The notes under the pieces are model-generated. The model saw only the letters and a list, made by a program, of their open reading frames with translations, made no database searches and was not told where the DNA came from. From the NCBI GenBank assembly GCA_016871135.1, contig VFZQ01000041.1, forward strand, positions 1 through 14,848: DNA of 14,848 bases, read 5' to 3'. Below are positions 7,883-14,848 of this stretch, one piece after another (position 1 is the first letter of the stretch; each line of letters opens with the position of its first letter). A program made the position numbers and the translations under genes. Source of the DNA: Acidobacteriota bacterium (GTDB lineage Bacteria; Acidobacteriota; Terriglobia; Bryobacterales; Bryobacteraceae).

Positions 7883-9213
7883 TGCGCCACCTCCACGCGG
7901 GTTGTGATCTCGCCGCGCGGAATCAGCGCCGGCCAGTATGCGACGACCTCGCGCACCGATGGACGGCCGTCGCCGTAGCCTGTCGCCGTAGGCGGTCCGT
8001 TCAACACGAGCGGTATCAGCTCGCGCGTGAATCGATCCACGCTCTTCTTGTTTTTGTCACGCACACCGATGCGCAGCATGATTTCGGCGGGCTGCGGGAT
8101 CGGCGGCGCCGCCGGCCCGTGGCAGGCGTTCGCGCCGAAGTACTCAGTGCAGATTTCTTCGAATTGCAGGCCGAGCGCCTCTAGCCGCGCTCGCACGATT
8201 GAGTCCGCCGCTTTGGCTTTTTCCAACGCGTCGGGCCAACTGTAGACCAGTGTGCCGGTGGCTTTGAAGCCGTACAGATAGCTGATCGAAACTTTGAGAA
8301 ATTCGGTGGGCGCGGCGCCACGAATGCCGGAGACGTGCACGCGATCGGGGCCGTCGTCACGCAATCGAACGGTGGTGAAATCGGCGATGCAGTCCGGCCC
8401 GATGTAACGTTTCGGATCGCCGAGTTCGTAGAGGAGTTGTTCCTTGACGGTATCGATCGACACGCGCCCGCCGGTACCCGCGTGTTTTGTGATGACGAAC
8501 GAGCCGTCTTCATGCGCTTCAATGATGGGGTAGCCGATGTTGGCGAAGTCCGAAATCGTTTTCCAATCCGCGATGCAGTTGCCGCCCGTGCATTGCGCGC
8601 CGCATTCGACGATATGCCCGGCGATTGTGCCCGCGGCCATCTTGTCGTAGTCATCGGGCTTCCAGCCGAAGGCGTGAATCATGGGCGCGAGCGCGAGCGC
8701 GGTGTCGGTGGACCGGCCGGCGATGACGACATCGGCGCCCGTGGCTAGCGCTTCGGCGAGAGGAAACGCGCCGATGTAGGCGTTGGCGCTGGTGATCTCG
8801 CTGGCCACTTCACGCAACGGTTCGTTGGTGTCGAGATTGCGGAGTTCGATTCCCCGCGCCTGAAAATCGGCGATTCGATCGAATACGTCGTCGCCGAGTA
8901 CGACCGCGACTTTCAATTGGGGCGCCAGTCGTCTGACCTCGTCCGCGCAGGCACGGGGATTGACGCCGCCGGCGTTGGCGATGACTTTGACGCCGCGTTC
9001 TTTCATGCGTGCGGCGATGCGTCCGATCAACGGAGGGAAGTCCCGTGCATAACCGAGTTTGGGGTCGGCCTGCTTTTGCTTTTGCACGATCGACATCGTG
9101 ACTTCGGCGAGGTAGTCGAGAATCAGATAATCGATCGGGCCGTCTTCGACGAGGCGCACCGGCGCTTCCAGCCAGTCGCCCCAAAAACCTTGGCCGTTTG
9201 CAATTCGAATCAT
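7879..9213 (-). CDS. AtuA family protein (DUF1446), main domain only
   Basis: 444 residues from ATG 9213. AtuA of pseudomonads, from the acyclic terpene utilisation cluster, is roughly 590 residues with an extra C-terminal domain; here that domain is the next gene. Visible motifs: GQGFWGD (7-13), LDYLAE (32-37), NAGGVNP (80-86), GRSTDTALALAP (166-177), and ECGAQCTGGN about 20 residues later, with paired Cys. The family accompanies citronellol/geraniol and related branched acyl-CoA catabolism, but its reaction is not known. The start is fixed by GGAG (9222-9219) five bases upstream and an ATGA overlap with the carboxyltransferase stop. The same frame stays open upstream to 9861, but that part reads out of frame over the carboxyltransferase gene and shows no family similarity. 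Confidence 0.92.
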   Translation of the reverse strand: MIRIANGQGFWGDWLEAPVRLVEDGPIDYLILDYLAEVTMSIVQKQKQADPKLGYARDFPPLIGRIAARMKERGVKVIANAGGVNPRACADEVRRLAPQLKVAVVLGDDVFDRIADFQARGIELRNLDTNEPLREVASEITSANAYIGAFPLAEALATGADVVIAGRSTDTALALAPMIHAFGWKPDDYDKMAAGTIAGHIVECGAQCTGGNCIADWKTISDFANIGYPIIEAHEDGSFVITKHAGTGGRVSIDTVKEQLLYELGDPKRYIGPDCIADFTTVRLRDDGPDRVHVSGIRGAAPTEFLKVSISYLYGFKATGTLVYSWPDALEKAKAADSIVRARLEALGLQFEEICTEYFGANACHGPAAPPIPQPAEIMLRIGVRDKNKKSVDRFTRELIPLVLNGPPTATGYGDGRPSVREVVAYWPALIPRGEITTRVEVAQ

Positions 9214-10772
9214 AGGCGCTCCAATGCCAAATGGCCCGCGGTCCCCGCGCACGCTTCGAGCGCGAGGCCGAGTATCGATCGCGTTTCCGCGGGGTCGATT
9301 ACGGCGTCGCAATGCCCGCGCGCGGCGGCGTAGCGGGCGTCGAGCCAGCGTTCGTAGTCGGCGCGCGTCTTCGCGATTTTTTCCGCCAACTCGGCGGGCA
9401 CGGGCTGTCCGGCTTGTTTCAGACGTTCCAGTTCGGGGCCATGGACGGCTTGCACGGCCGAGTCGCCTTCCATCACTCCGATTCGCGCGGTCGGCCAGGA
9501 GAACGTGAAGTGCGGATCGAAGCCTTGTCCGGCCATGGCGTAGTAGCCGGCGCCGGAGGCGTGATTGATGGTGACGACAATTTTCGGCACGGTTGCGCAG
9601 GCCATCGACTCGACCATCTCCGCGCCGGCGCGAATGATGCCGCTTTTCTCCGCGTCGACGCCGACCATGAAGCCGCTCACGTCTTGCAGGTAGAGTAGCG
9701 GCAAGCGGGCGCGCTCGGCGTTCTCGACGAAGTAGTTGACCTTGCGGGCCGATTCCGTGTAGACGATTCCGCCGATGCGCGGGCCTTTGGACGACTTCAG
9801 AAACCCGCGTCTGTTCGCAATCACACCTACCGCACGGCCTTGCAACCGTGCTTCCGCACACAAGAATTCCGGCGCGAACTCGGGCTGAAATTCGGCGAAG
9901 CCATCGGCGTCGAGAATGGAACCGAGCACCTCTTCGATCGCATATGGCAAGCGATGATCGGCGGGCAACACGTCGTACAGGCGCGTGGGATCGGCGGCGG
10001 GGCCGGGGTCGGCGGCAGGAACGTTTGGCTTCGGAAATGATTCAAAGCGGGCGCGGATCTGGCGGATGCAATCGGCGTCGTCGACGGCGCGAAAATGCGC
10101 AACGCCCGACTCGGTGGTATGCATCGTTGCGCCGCCGAGCGCTTCGGCCCCCGTTACTTGTCCTGTCGCGCCCTTAACGAGATTGGGGCCGCCGAGTCCC
10201 ATGAAACTCGTTCCTTCGACCATGTAGATGACATCGGACAGTGCCGGGAGATATGCGCCGCCGGCGATGCACATTCCCATGACCGCGGCGATCTGCGGCA
10301 CGCGCAGTTTTCGGCGCATGAGGGAGTTGTAGTAGAAGATTCGGGCGGCGCCGTATTGGCCTGGAAAAATGCCGTCTTGCAGCGGCAGGTTCACGCCGGC
10401 CGAGTCGACGAGATAAACGATCGGAATACGATTGCGCATCGCGATCTCTTGCGCGCGAAGAATTTTCGTAATTGTCTCGGGCCACCACGCGCCGGCCTTG
10501 ACCGTGGCGTCGTTGGCGACGACAACCGCGACGCGGCCCGCGATCTTGCCGACGACCGTGACCACTCCCGCGCCCGGCGCCTGTCCCTCGTAGAGATCGT
10601 GCGCGATGAGCAGGCCGACTTCGAACGACGCCGCGGCTGGATCGAGCAACGCGGCGAGACGTTCGCGCGCCGTCATTTTGCCGTCACGATGTTGCTTGTC
10701 GATTTTGGCCGCGCCGCCGCCTTCGCGTAACTTCGCTTCCAGGGTTCGCAACTCCGCCAGTCGTTCCCGCAT
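9210..10772 (-). CDS. Acyl-CoA carboxylase, carboxyltransferase (beta) subunit
   Basis: 520 residues, the normal length for methylcrotonyl-, geranyl- or propionyl-CoA carboxylase beta subunits. N-terminal crotonase-like half: KMTARERLAALLDP (32-45), VANDATVKAGAWWP (85-98), VDSAGVNLPLQD (122-133) and the oxyanion loop MCIAGGAYLPALSD (167-180). C-terminal half: QDVSGFMVG (363-371) and the second loop NHASGAGYYAMAGQGFDP (403-420). The AAGVNLPLQD/IFPGQYGA style is closest to MCC/GCC-type subunits, which fits the AtuA and LiuC-like neighbours. It would move CO2 from carboxybiotin to a 3-methyl-enoyl-CoA. The partner biotin carboxylase/BCCP subunit is not in the window. First gene of the operon; GAAGG (10785-10781) lies eight bases before ATG 10772. 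Confidence 0.95.
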   Translation of the reverse strand: MRERLAELRTLEAKLREGGGAAKIDKQHRDGKMTARERLAALLDPAAASFEVGLLIAHDLYEGQAPGAGVVTVVGKIAGRVAVVVANDATVKAGAWWPETITKILRAQEIAMRNRIPIVYLVDSAGVNLPLQDGIFPGQYGAARIFYYNSLMRRKLRVPQIAAVMGMCIAGGAYLPALSDVIYMVEGTSFMGLGGPNLVKGATGQVTGAEALGGATMHTTESGVAHFRAVDDADCIRQIRARFESFPKPNVPAADPGPAADPTRLYDVLPADHRLPYAIEEVLGSILDADGFAEFQPEFAPEFLCAEARLQGRAVGVIANRRGFLKSSKGPRIGGIVYTESARKVNYFVENAERARLPLLYLQDVSGFMVGVDAEKSGIIRAGAEMVESMACATVPKIVVTINHASGAGYYAMAGQGFDPHFTFSWPTARIGVMEGDSAVQAVHGPELERLKQAGQPVPAELAEKIAKTRADYERWLDARYAAARGHCDAVIDPAETRSILGLALEACAGTAGHLALERL

Positions 10773-10810
10773 CGGATTCGCCTTCAGTAATGTTAGCTTG
10801 AAAGACGATC
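10773..10810. promoter_or_regulatory. 38-bp divergent intergenic gap heading the AtuA operon
   Basis: This is the only non-coding DNA between the six-gene minus operon and the plus AI-2E gene. It carries the minus-strand ribosome site GAAGG. On minus, TAACAT (10795-10790) is a weak -10 candidate; no convincing -35 was seen. With so little space, both promoters must overlap or lie in the opposite coding region. Placing promoters here is inference. Confidence 0.35.
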
Positions 10811-11857
10811 ATGCTTGGCCTCGATTTGCGCGCAGCCCGCGCCACATGGACCGTCGTCGCAATTCTAGTCGCACTCGAACTCGCGTGGCTGGCGCGCACG
10901 ACGATTCTCGTCTTTACCGTCGCGCTGTTGCTGGCGTATTTGCTGAATCCGCTTGTGCAACTGGTGGCGAAACTGCTGCCGCCGAAGGCGCCGAAGGTTA
11001 CGGCGGCGGTGCTGGTTTATCTCAGCGGCGTCGGCGTGATTGTCGCCGCGATGTTGATCGTCGGCACACGTATTGCGCGGGAGGCCGCCGAACTGGCGAG
11101 CCAGCTTCCGGGCCTTGTGCAGAATCGCGATCTGCTGCTCGATCGGTATTTGCCGATCGTACTGTCGCCATATAAAGAAGAGATTCGGGCCGCGCTGGCG
11201 GCGCAGTTGGAGACGGGAAAGGAGTTGTTGCTGCCCGCGCTCACCGGTATTGGCAAGGGTCTGCTCAATCAACTTTCCTCGGCGCTTTATGTTGTGCTGG
11301 TGCCGATTCTGGCGTTTCTGCTGCAATTGTCGCTGCGCGATATGCGCGCGACGATGGTGTCGTTGTTCCGCGCGATCGGCCGGGGCCGGATGATGGGCGG
11401 GATACTCAAAGATGTCGATACGCTTCTTGGCCTGTACATGCGCGCGGTCTTCCTGCTCGCCTTGGCGACGTTTCTCTCCCACATGCTATTTCTTGGCGTT
11501 CTGGGCGTGCCGTATTCGGTCCTGCTGGCGGGCATTTGCGGGTTGCTCGAGTTCGTACCCGTGGTTGGTCCGCTGACGGGCGCGCTGATCGCGCTCGGTG
11601 TGGCGGCGTTTAGCGGTTATCCGCACATAGGATGGCTGGTTGCGTTCTTTATCGGCTATCGGCTGTTTCAGGATTACGTTGTGGCGCCGTGGCTCTATAG
11701 TTCCGGGATCGAATTGCATCCGATTCTCGTATTGTTTGGAGTACTTGCCGGCGAGCAGGTGGCCGGGGTTATGGGGATGTTCTTATCCGTGCCGCTGATT
11801 GCGGTGATGCGGATTCTTTATCGAAGGGGGCTGGAGGCAATGGATCCGGCCCGATAG
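10811..11857 (+). CDS. AI-2E family membrane protein (putative transporter)
   Basis: 348 residues, typical for the family (Pfam AI-2E_transport), with about seven to eight membrane segments: roughly 12-28, 30-50, 66-86, 155-173, 208-234, 236-268, 272-292 and 303-338. The family motif GICGLLEFVPVVGPLTG (241-257) and the terminal HPILVLFGVLAGEQVAGVMG (303-322) are clear. A cytoplasmic or amphipathic section (about 88-150) lies between the third and fourth segments. Despite the name, members include ion antiporters and proteins with no link to autoinducer-2, so no substrate is assigned. It is divergent from the AtuA operon and 34 bp upstream of the toxin-antitoxin pair, with which it could share a transcript. 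No good ribosome site precedes the ATG. Confidence 0.93.
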   Translation: MLGLDLRAARATWTVVAILVALELAWLARTTILVFTVALLLAYLLNPLVQLVAKLLPPKAPKVTAAVLVYLSGVGVIVAAMLIVGTRIAREAAELASQLPGLVQNRDLLLDRYLPIVLSPYKEEIRAALAAQLETGKELLLPALTGIGKGLLNQLSSALYVVLVPILAFLLQLSLRDMRATMVSLFRAIGRGRMMGGILKDVDTLLGLYMRAVFLLALATFLSHMLFLGVLGVPYSVLLAGICGLLEFVPVVGPLTGALIALGVAAFSGYPHIGWLVAFFIGYRLFQDYVVAPWLYSSGIELHPILVLFGVLAGEQVAGVMGMFLSVPLIAVMRILYRRGLEAMDPAR

Positions 11858-11862
11858 ATCGG
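11851..11862. promoter_or_regulatory. Palindrome CCGAT-AG-ATCGG upstream of the antitoxin, candidate operator
   Basis: Perfect five-base arms separated by AG. The site spans the stop codon of the AI-2E gene (TAG 11855-11857) and lies 29 bp before the antitoxin ATG. A weak -10-like TACTCT follows at 11864-11869. ParD-type ribbon-helix-helix antitoxins usually repress their own promoter through palindromes like this. A short palindrome can arise by chance in GC-rich DNA, so the role is inference. Confidence 0.3.
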
Positions 11863-11874
11863 CTACTCTGAAAA

Positions 11875-11887
11875 CGAAGGAGCTTCG
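11875..11887 (+). promoter_or_regulatory. Antitoxin ribosome-binding site inside a small hairpin
   Basis: CGAAG-GAG-CTTCG forms a five-pair stem with a GAG loop. It contains the Shine-Dalgarno AAGGAG (11877-11882), nine bases before ATG 11892. Folding would partly hide the ribosome site and could lower translation of the antitoxin. The ribosome site is convincing; the regulatory role of the hairpin is a guess. Confidence 0.45.
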
Positions 11888-11891
11888 CGTA

Positions 11892-12134
11892 ATGGAGATT
11901 CAATTCGCGCCCGAGGTGCAAAGCAAGCTCGATCAGATCGCGCAGCAAACCGGGCGCCCGGCCGCCGATGTGGTGGTGGACGCGGTACAGAGTTACGTCG
12001 ACGATGTCTCCGCACTACGCGAATCGCTGGGCCGCCGCTACGACGAAGTCAAATCCGGCCAAGTCCAATTGATTCCTGGCAATGCTGTCGAAGCCTACTT
12101 CGCGGAAAAAATCGCAGCGGCTCGCAAGGGTTGA
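11892..12134 (+). CDS. ParD-like antitoxin
   Basis: 80 residues. The first 45 (MEIQFAPEVQSKLDQIAQQ, then TGRPAADVVVDAVQSYV) fit a short beta strand followed by two helices, as in ribbon-helix-helix DNA-binding antitoxins. The C-terminal half is charged and includes GNAVEAYF, a plausible toxin-wrapping region. It should neutralise the toxin encoded next and repress the shared promoter. The stop TGA lies nine bases before the toxin ATG. The start is supported by AAGGAG at 11877-11882. Assignment rests on fold pattern and gene order more than on a strong motif. Confidence 0.78.
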   Translation: MEIQFAPEVQSKLDQIAQQTGRPAADVVVDAVQSYVDDVSALRESLGRRYDEVKSGQVQLIPGNAVEAYFAEKIAAARKG

Positions 12135-12143
12135 TTGCGACCG

Positions 12144-12458
12144 ATGGGAGGTTTCGCGTTTCATCCAGAAGCGAAGCTCGAGCTCGACGAGATCTGGGAG
12201 TATATTGGTGCGGAGAATCCCAGCGCCGCCGGTCGTGTCGTTGAAGAAATTTTGGATTCCATTCGGACCGCCATTCGTTTTCCGCAGCTTGGTCATACCC
12301 GGCAAGACTTGACGCAACGACCGCTCCGGTTCTTGCCAGTTCGGGATTACCTCATCGCCTACGCCCCTGATGAAGACCCGCTGTGGGTCGTGGCTGTGAT
12401 CCACGGGAGGCGCAATCCGCGTGTTATCGCTGCGCTGCTTCGAGGCCGCCAACAATGA
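12144..12458 (+). CDS. ParE/RelE-superfamily toxin
   Basis: 104 residues from ATG 12144. The opening FHPEAKLELDEIWEYI is the classic ParE N-terminus (a strand, then a helix with AxxDLxxIxxYI character). AAGRVVEEILDSI and FPQLGHTRQDL follow, then RFLPVRDYLIAYAPDED and VVAVIHGRRN, the usual ParE closing strands. ParE toxins poison DNA gyrase, while RelE relatives cut mRNA; the sequence favours ParE but does not prove the target. A TTG at 12135 directly abutting the antitoxin stop would add three residues and sits four bases after AGGG, so it is a real alternative start. The toxin stop overlaps the next gene's start as ATGA. Confidence 0.87.
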   Translation: MGGFAFHPEAKLELDEIWEYIGAENPSAAGRVVEEILDSIRTAIRFPQLGHTRQDLTQRPLRFLPVRDYLIAYAPDEDPLWVVAVIHGRRNPRVIAALLRGRQQ

Positions 12459-13783
12459 ATCGACACTCCATGAAACTTACATCCATTCTCTTCTGCCTGG
12501 CCGCCAGCGCGCAGCCACCGATTCAAAAGGCCATCGACTACATGGCCGCCGCGACTAAGGACGGGGCCTTTATGGGCTCGGTGCTCGTGGCGCGCGACGG
12601 GAAGGTGTTGTTCTCGAACGGCTATGGCTTCGCCAACATCGAACACAACGTGCCGAATACGGTTGATACAAAATTCCGGCTCGGTTCGATCACGAAACAG
12701 TTCGCGGCGGTTGCCGTGCTGCAACTGGAAGAACAAGGCAAACTCAGCGTCAAAGATCCTATGTGCAACTACATTCCGGATTGCCCGGATACTTGGAAAC
12801 CGATTACGATTCATCACCTGTTGACGCATACGTCAGGATTGTTCAACTACACCAACGATCCGGAAGTTTACGCGAAGAAGATCATGCTGCCGTCTTCGCA
12901 ACTTGAATCGCTGGAGAAGATCCGGAATCGTCCGCTGAGATTTTCAGTTGGCGAGAAGTTCGAATACTCCAATTCGGGCTACCTCGCGCTAGGGGCGATC
13001 ATCGAAAAGGCTTCTGGCATGACTTGGGACGGCTACATCAAGAAGAGCGTCCTCGTGGCGGCCGACATGCGTGACTCCGGCGCGGACGATCATGCGGCCG
13101 TCATCAAAAACCGCGCCGCTGGCTACATGGGCGAAAAGAACGCGCCCTATCACGATATGACGGTCCCCGGCGCGGCCGGGGCGCTGTATTCGACGGTGCA
13201 GGACCTGCTGCGGTGGGATCAGGCGCTGTATTCCGAGAAGCTTCTCAAGAAGCAGAACATCGAGCGATTGTTCCAGCCGGAGAAGGCAAAGTATGCCTAC
13301 GGCTGGCTGGTCGACAAGCAACATGGGCGCACCGTCTACATGCACGGCGGTGGCATCCACGGTTTCACGACAACGATTAGCCGCTTCCCGGACGAGAAGT
13401 TGCTGGTCGTTGCGCTGTCGAACAATTCGGCGCGAGCGACCGGCAAGATCGGCACCGATCTTGCCGGCATCTTCCTCGGCGTCGATGTCAAGCCGCCGAC
13501 GTCGCGGACGGCAATTACGCTTCCCGCCGAGACGCTCGAAATGTTTGTCGGCAAGTACCAACTCGCGCCAACGGCCATCATAACGATTGCTCGCGATGGC
13601 GCCCAACTCACCGCACAGCTAACCGGCCAGGACGCATTTCCGATTTTTCCGGAATCCAAGAATTCGTTTTTCTTCCGGATCGTCGACGCTCAGCTTACCT
13701 TTGACATTGACGCCGCGGGCAAAGTCACCGGTGTGACGCTGCATCAAAACGGACGCAATATGCCGGCGAAGAAATTGATGTAA
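12455..13783 (+). CDS. Secreted serine hydrolase, class C beta-lactamase/S12 family
   Basis: 442 residues. The N-terminus (MNRHSMKLTSILFCLAASAQ) is a Sec-type signal. The three catalytic motifs are present: SITK (Ser78, Lys81), YSN (171-173) and HGG (297-299), with the HTSGLF turn of the family near residue 127. A C-terminal module after about residue 350 (TLPAETLEMFVGKYQL) resembles the small beta domain of D-aminopeptidase or esterase-like S12 proteins. It is probably a peptidase or esterase acting outside the cytoplasm; drug resistance is not implied. ATG 12455 has GAGG nine bases upstream and overlaps the toxin stop; ATG 12470 is an alternative. It is likely co-translated with the toxin-antitoxin pair. 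Confidence 0.92.
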   Translation: MNRHSMKLTSILFCLAASAQPPIQKAIDYMAAATKDGAFMGSVLVARDGKVLFSNGYGFANIEHNVPNTVDTKFRLGSITKQFAAVAVLQLEEQGKLSVKDPMCNYIPDCPDTWKPITIHHLLTHTSGLFNYTNDPEVYAKKIMLPSSQLESLEKIRNRPLRFSVGEKFEYSNSGYLALGAIIEKASGMTWDGYIKKSVLVAADMRDSGADDHAAVIKNRAAGYMGEKNAPYHDMTVPGAAGALYSTVQDLLRWDQALYSEKLLKKQNIERLFQPEKAKYAYGWLVDKQHGRTVYMHGGGIHGFTTTISRFPDEKLLVVALSNNSARATGKIGTDLAGIFLGVDVKPPTSRTAITLPAETLEMFVGKYQLAPTAIITIARDGAQLTAQLTGQDAFPIFPESKNSFFFRIVDAQLTFDIDAAGKVTGVTLHQNGRNMPAKKLM

Positions 13784-13795
13784 ACTCGTACGCTG

Positions 13796-14848
13796 ATGAA
13801 GCCCGGGCAGAAACTCGGTCCGTATGAGATTATTTCGGCCCTCGGTTCCGGCGGGATGGGCGATGTATATAAAGCCCGTGACACTCGCCTGAATCGCGAC
13901 GTCGCCATCAAGATCTCCAAGGACGCCTTCACCGACCGCTTCCTTCGCGAAGCGCGCGCGGTCGCCGCGTTGAATCATCCGCATGTTTGCACGCTCTTCG
14001 ACATCGGCCCGAATTATCTAGTCATGGAGTTGCTTGACGGCAAGCAACTCGCCGGGCCGTTACCGCAAGAGACCGCCGTAAAGTACGCGCTGCAGATCCT
14101 GTCCGCCCTGGAAGCCGCGCATCGCAAGACGATTACGCATCGCGATCTGAAGCCCGCCAATATTATTGTGACCAAGCAGGGAATCAAGCTCGTCGACTTC
14201 GGCATAGCAAAACAAGCGATCGCGATTGACGGCACGGATGATACGCTGACCGCCGACGGCGCTATCGCCGGCACGCTGCAGTATATGTCGCCGGAGCAAT
14301 TGCAGAACAAACAGATCGATGGGCGCAGCGATCTGTTTTCGTTCGGCTGCGTGTTCTACGAGATGCTTTCCGGCAAGCAGGCATTTCACGGTGATTCCGC
14401 CGCAAGCTTAATCGCGGCGGTTCTCGACCGCGAACCGGAAGTGATCGACGCCGCACCGCCGCTTGGCGAGATCATCGCCGGTTGCCTGATGAAGAATTCG
14501 GACGAACGGTTTCAGACGGCCACCGATCTCGCACGAGCCCTTCGGATCGCCGCCGGGCCTCAAGCGGATACGCCCCCGCGGAGATCGAAAGCGAAACCAT
14601 GGCTCTACGCCGCCGCAGGAGTCGTCGCGGGTTTTCTCATCGGATTCGGTCCCACCCGTTTTGTGCAGACTCCCGCGGCCGGCCGCTCGATGCACTTTAC
14701 GATTCAGGCGCCGCGGGGCGGAGTCATCCTCAATCACAATCTGGCGCTCTCTCCGTCCGGCCACTCCATTGTGTTCGCCGCCAGGGTCAAGAACACGAAC
14801 TCGCTTTGGATGCAAGCGCTGGATTCGAAGGAAGCGCGCCTGCTTCCC
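13796..14848 (+). CDS. Membrane serine/threonine protein kinase with propeller domain (3' end outside window)
   Basis: 351 codons, open to the window end. The Hanks-type kinase domain spans about residues 8-262: glycine loop LGSGGMGDVYKA, Lys39 in VAIK, THRDLKPAN with catalytic Asp117, DFG at 134-136, and GTLQYMSPEQ as the activation end, so the kinase should be active. The loop between VAIK and the REA helix is short. A basic linker (RRSKAK) leads to one membrane segment (about 269-288). The outside part begins FTIQAPRGG and LALSPSGHSIVFAA, the first blade of a TolB/WD40-like propeller. This architecture is very common in Acidobacteria. The start lies 12 bp after the serine hydrolase stop. 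No Shine-Dalgarno is seen, but TAAACT (13781-13786) could be a -10 box for a nearly leaderless message. Confidence 0.93.
   Translation, partial: MKPGQKLGPYEIISALGSGGMGDVYKARDTRLNRDVAIKISKDAFTDRFLREARAVAALNHPHVCTLFDIGPNYLVMELLDGKQLAGPLPQETAVKYALQILSALEAAHRKTITHRDLKPANIIVTKQGIKLVDFGIAKQAIAIDGTDDTLTADGAIAGTLQYMSPEQLQNKQIDGRSDLFSFGCVFYEMLSGKQAFHGDSAASLIAAVLDREPEVIDAAPPLGEIIAGCLMKNSDERFQTATDLARALRIAAGPQADTPPRRSKAKPWLYAAAGVVAGFLIGFGPTRFVQTPAAGRSMHFTIQAPRGGVILNHNLALSPSGHSIVFAARVKNTNSLWMQALDSKEARLLP

Noticed and set aside
9214..9861. N-terminal extension of the AtuA frame
   Set aside because: It is Arg-rich, out-of-frame reading of the carboxyltransferase gene on the same strand. GGAG and the ATGA overlap place the AtuA start at 9213.
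4616..11857. A quorum-sensing locus (acylase plus AI-2E transporter)
   Set aside because: The AI-2E family name is not evidence of autoinducer-2 transport, the genes are divergent, and no signal synthase or receptor is present. The acylase substrate is unknown.
12455..13783. Beta-lactam resistance gene
   Set aside because: SxxK and YxN are shared by many S12 peptidases and esterases. The HGG third motif and the extra C-terminal module fit those better than a true AmpC.
1..14848. tRNA, rRNA, CRISPR array, insertion sequence or prophage genes
   Set aside because: None was seen by eye on either strand; gaps between genes are at most 38 bp and no long direct or terminal inverted repeats were noticed. 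A covariance-model or repeat search was not possible here.

Overview
The window reads as chromosomal DNA from a GC-rich soil-type bacterium, most likely an acidobacterium of the Solibacter/Bryobacter kind (Bryobacterales). This is an inference from gene content. The strongest pointer is a serine/threonine kinase with a single membrane segment and the start of a TolB/WD40-like propeller. Secreted hydrolases with Tat-type or Sec signals and a ParDE-like pair fit the same picture. The DNA is almost fully coding: the largest gap between called genes is 38 bp. I see no tRNA, rRNA, CRISPR array or insertion sequence.

Layout. Positions 1-1098 (minus) hold a type I sulfatase whose 3' end is cut by the window edge. 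Only 21 bp away, and divergent, positions 1120-2853 (plus) encode a two-domain exported protein: an esterase-D-type alpha/beta hydrolase fused to an SMP-30/gluconolactonase propeller. Its stop codon interlocks with that of the last gene of a long minus-strand operon.

The operon runs from 10772 down to 2848 and has six genes: (1) a biotin-dependent acyl-CoA carboxyltransferase subunit; (2) an AtuA-family protein carrying only the main domain; (3) the AtuA C-terminal small domain as a separate gene; (4) a crotonase resembling the methylglutaconyl-CoA hydratase (LiuC/AtuE) type; (5) an exported penicillin-acylase-family Ntn hydrolase; (6) an exported protein of unknown function. Junctions are 4-bp ATGA overlaps (twice), a 29-bp overlap, a 19-bp overlap and a 10-bp gap, so the set is very probably one transcript. 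Genes 1-4 look like cytoplasmic branched-chain or isoprenoid acyl-CoA breakdown. Genes 5-6 look extracytoplasmic. I propose, as inference, that the acylase releases an acyl group outside the cytoplasm and the CoA enzymes degrade it. No biotin carboxylase, acyl-CoA dehydrogenase, CoA ligase or lyase is in the window, so the pathway would need partners elsewhere.

Divergent from this operon, after 38 bp, a plus-strand series begins: an AI-2E-family membrane protein (10811-11857), a ParD-like antitoxin and ParE/RelE-like toxin (11892-12458), a secreted serine hydrolase of the beta-lactamase/S12 family whose start overlaps the toxin stop as ATGA (12455-13783), and the membrane serine/threonine kinase, cut by the window end (13796-14848). 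A palindrome and a small hairpin just upstream of the antitoxin are candidate control sites.
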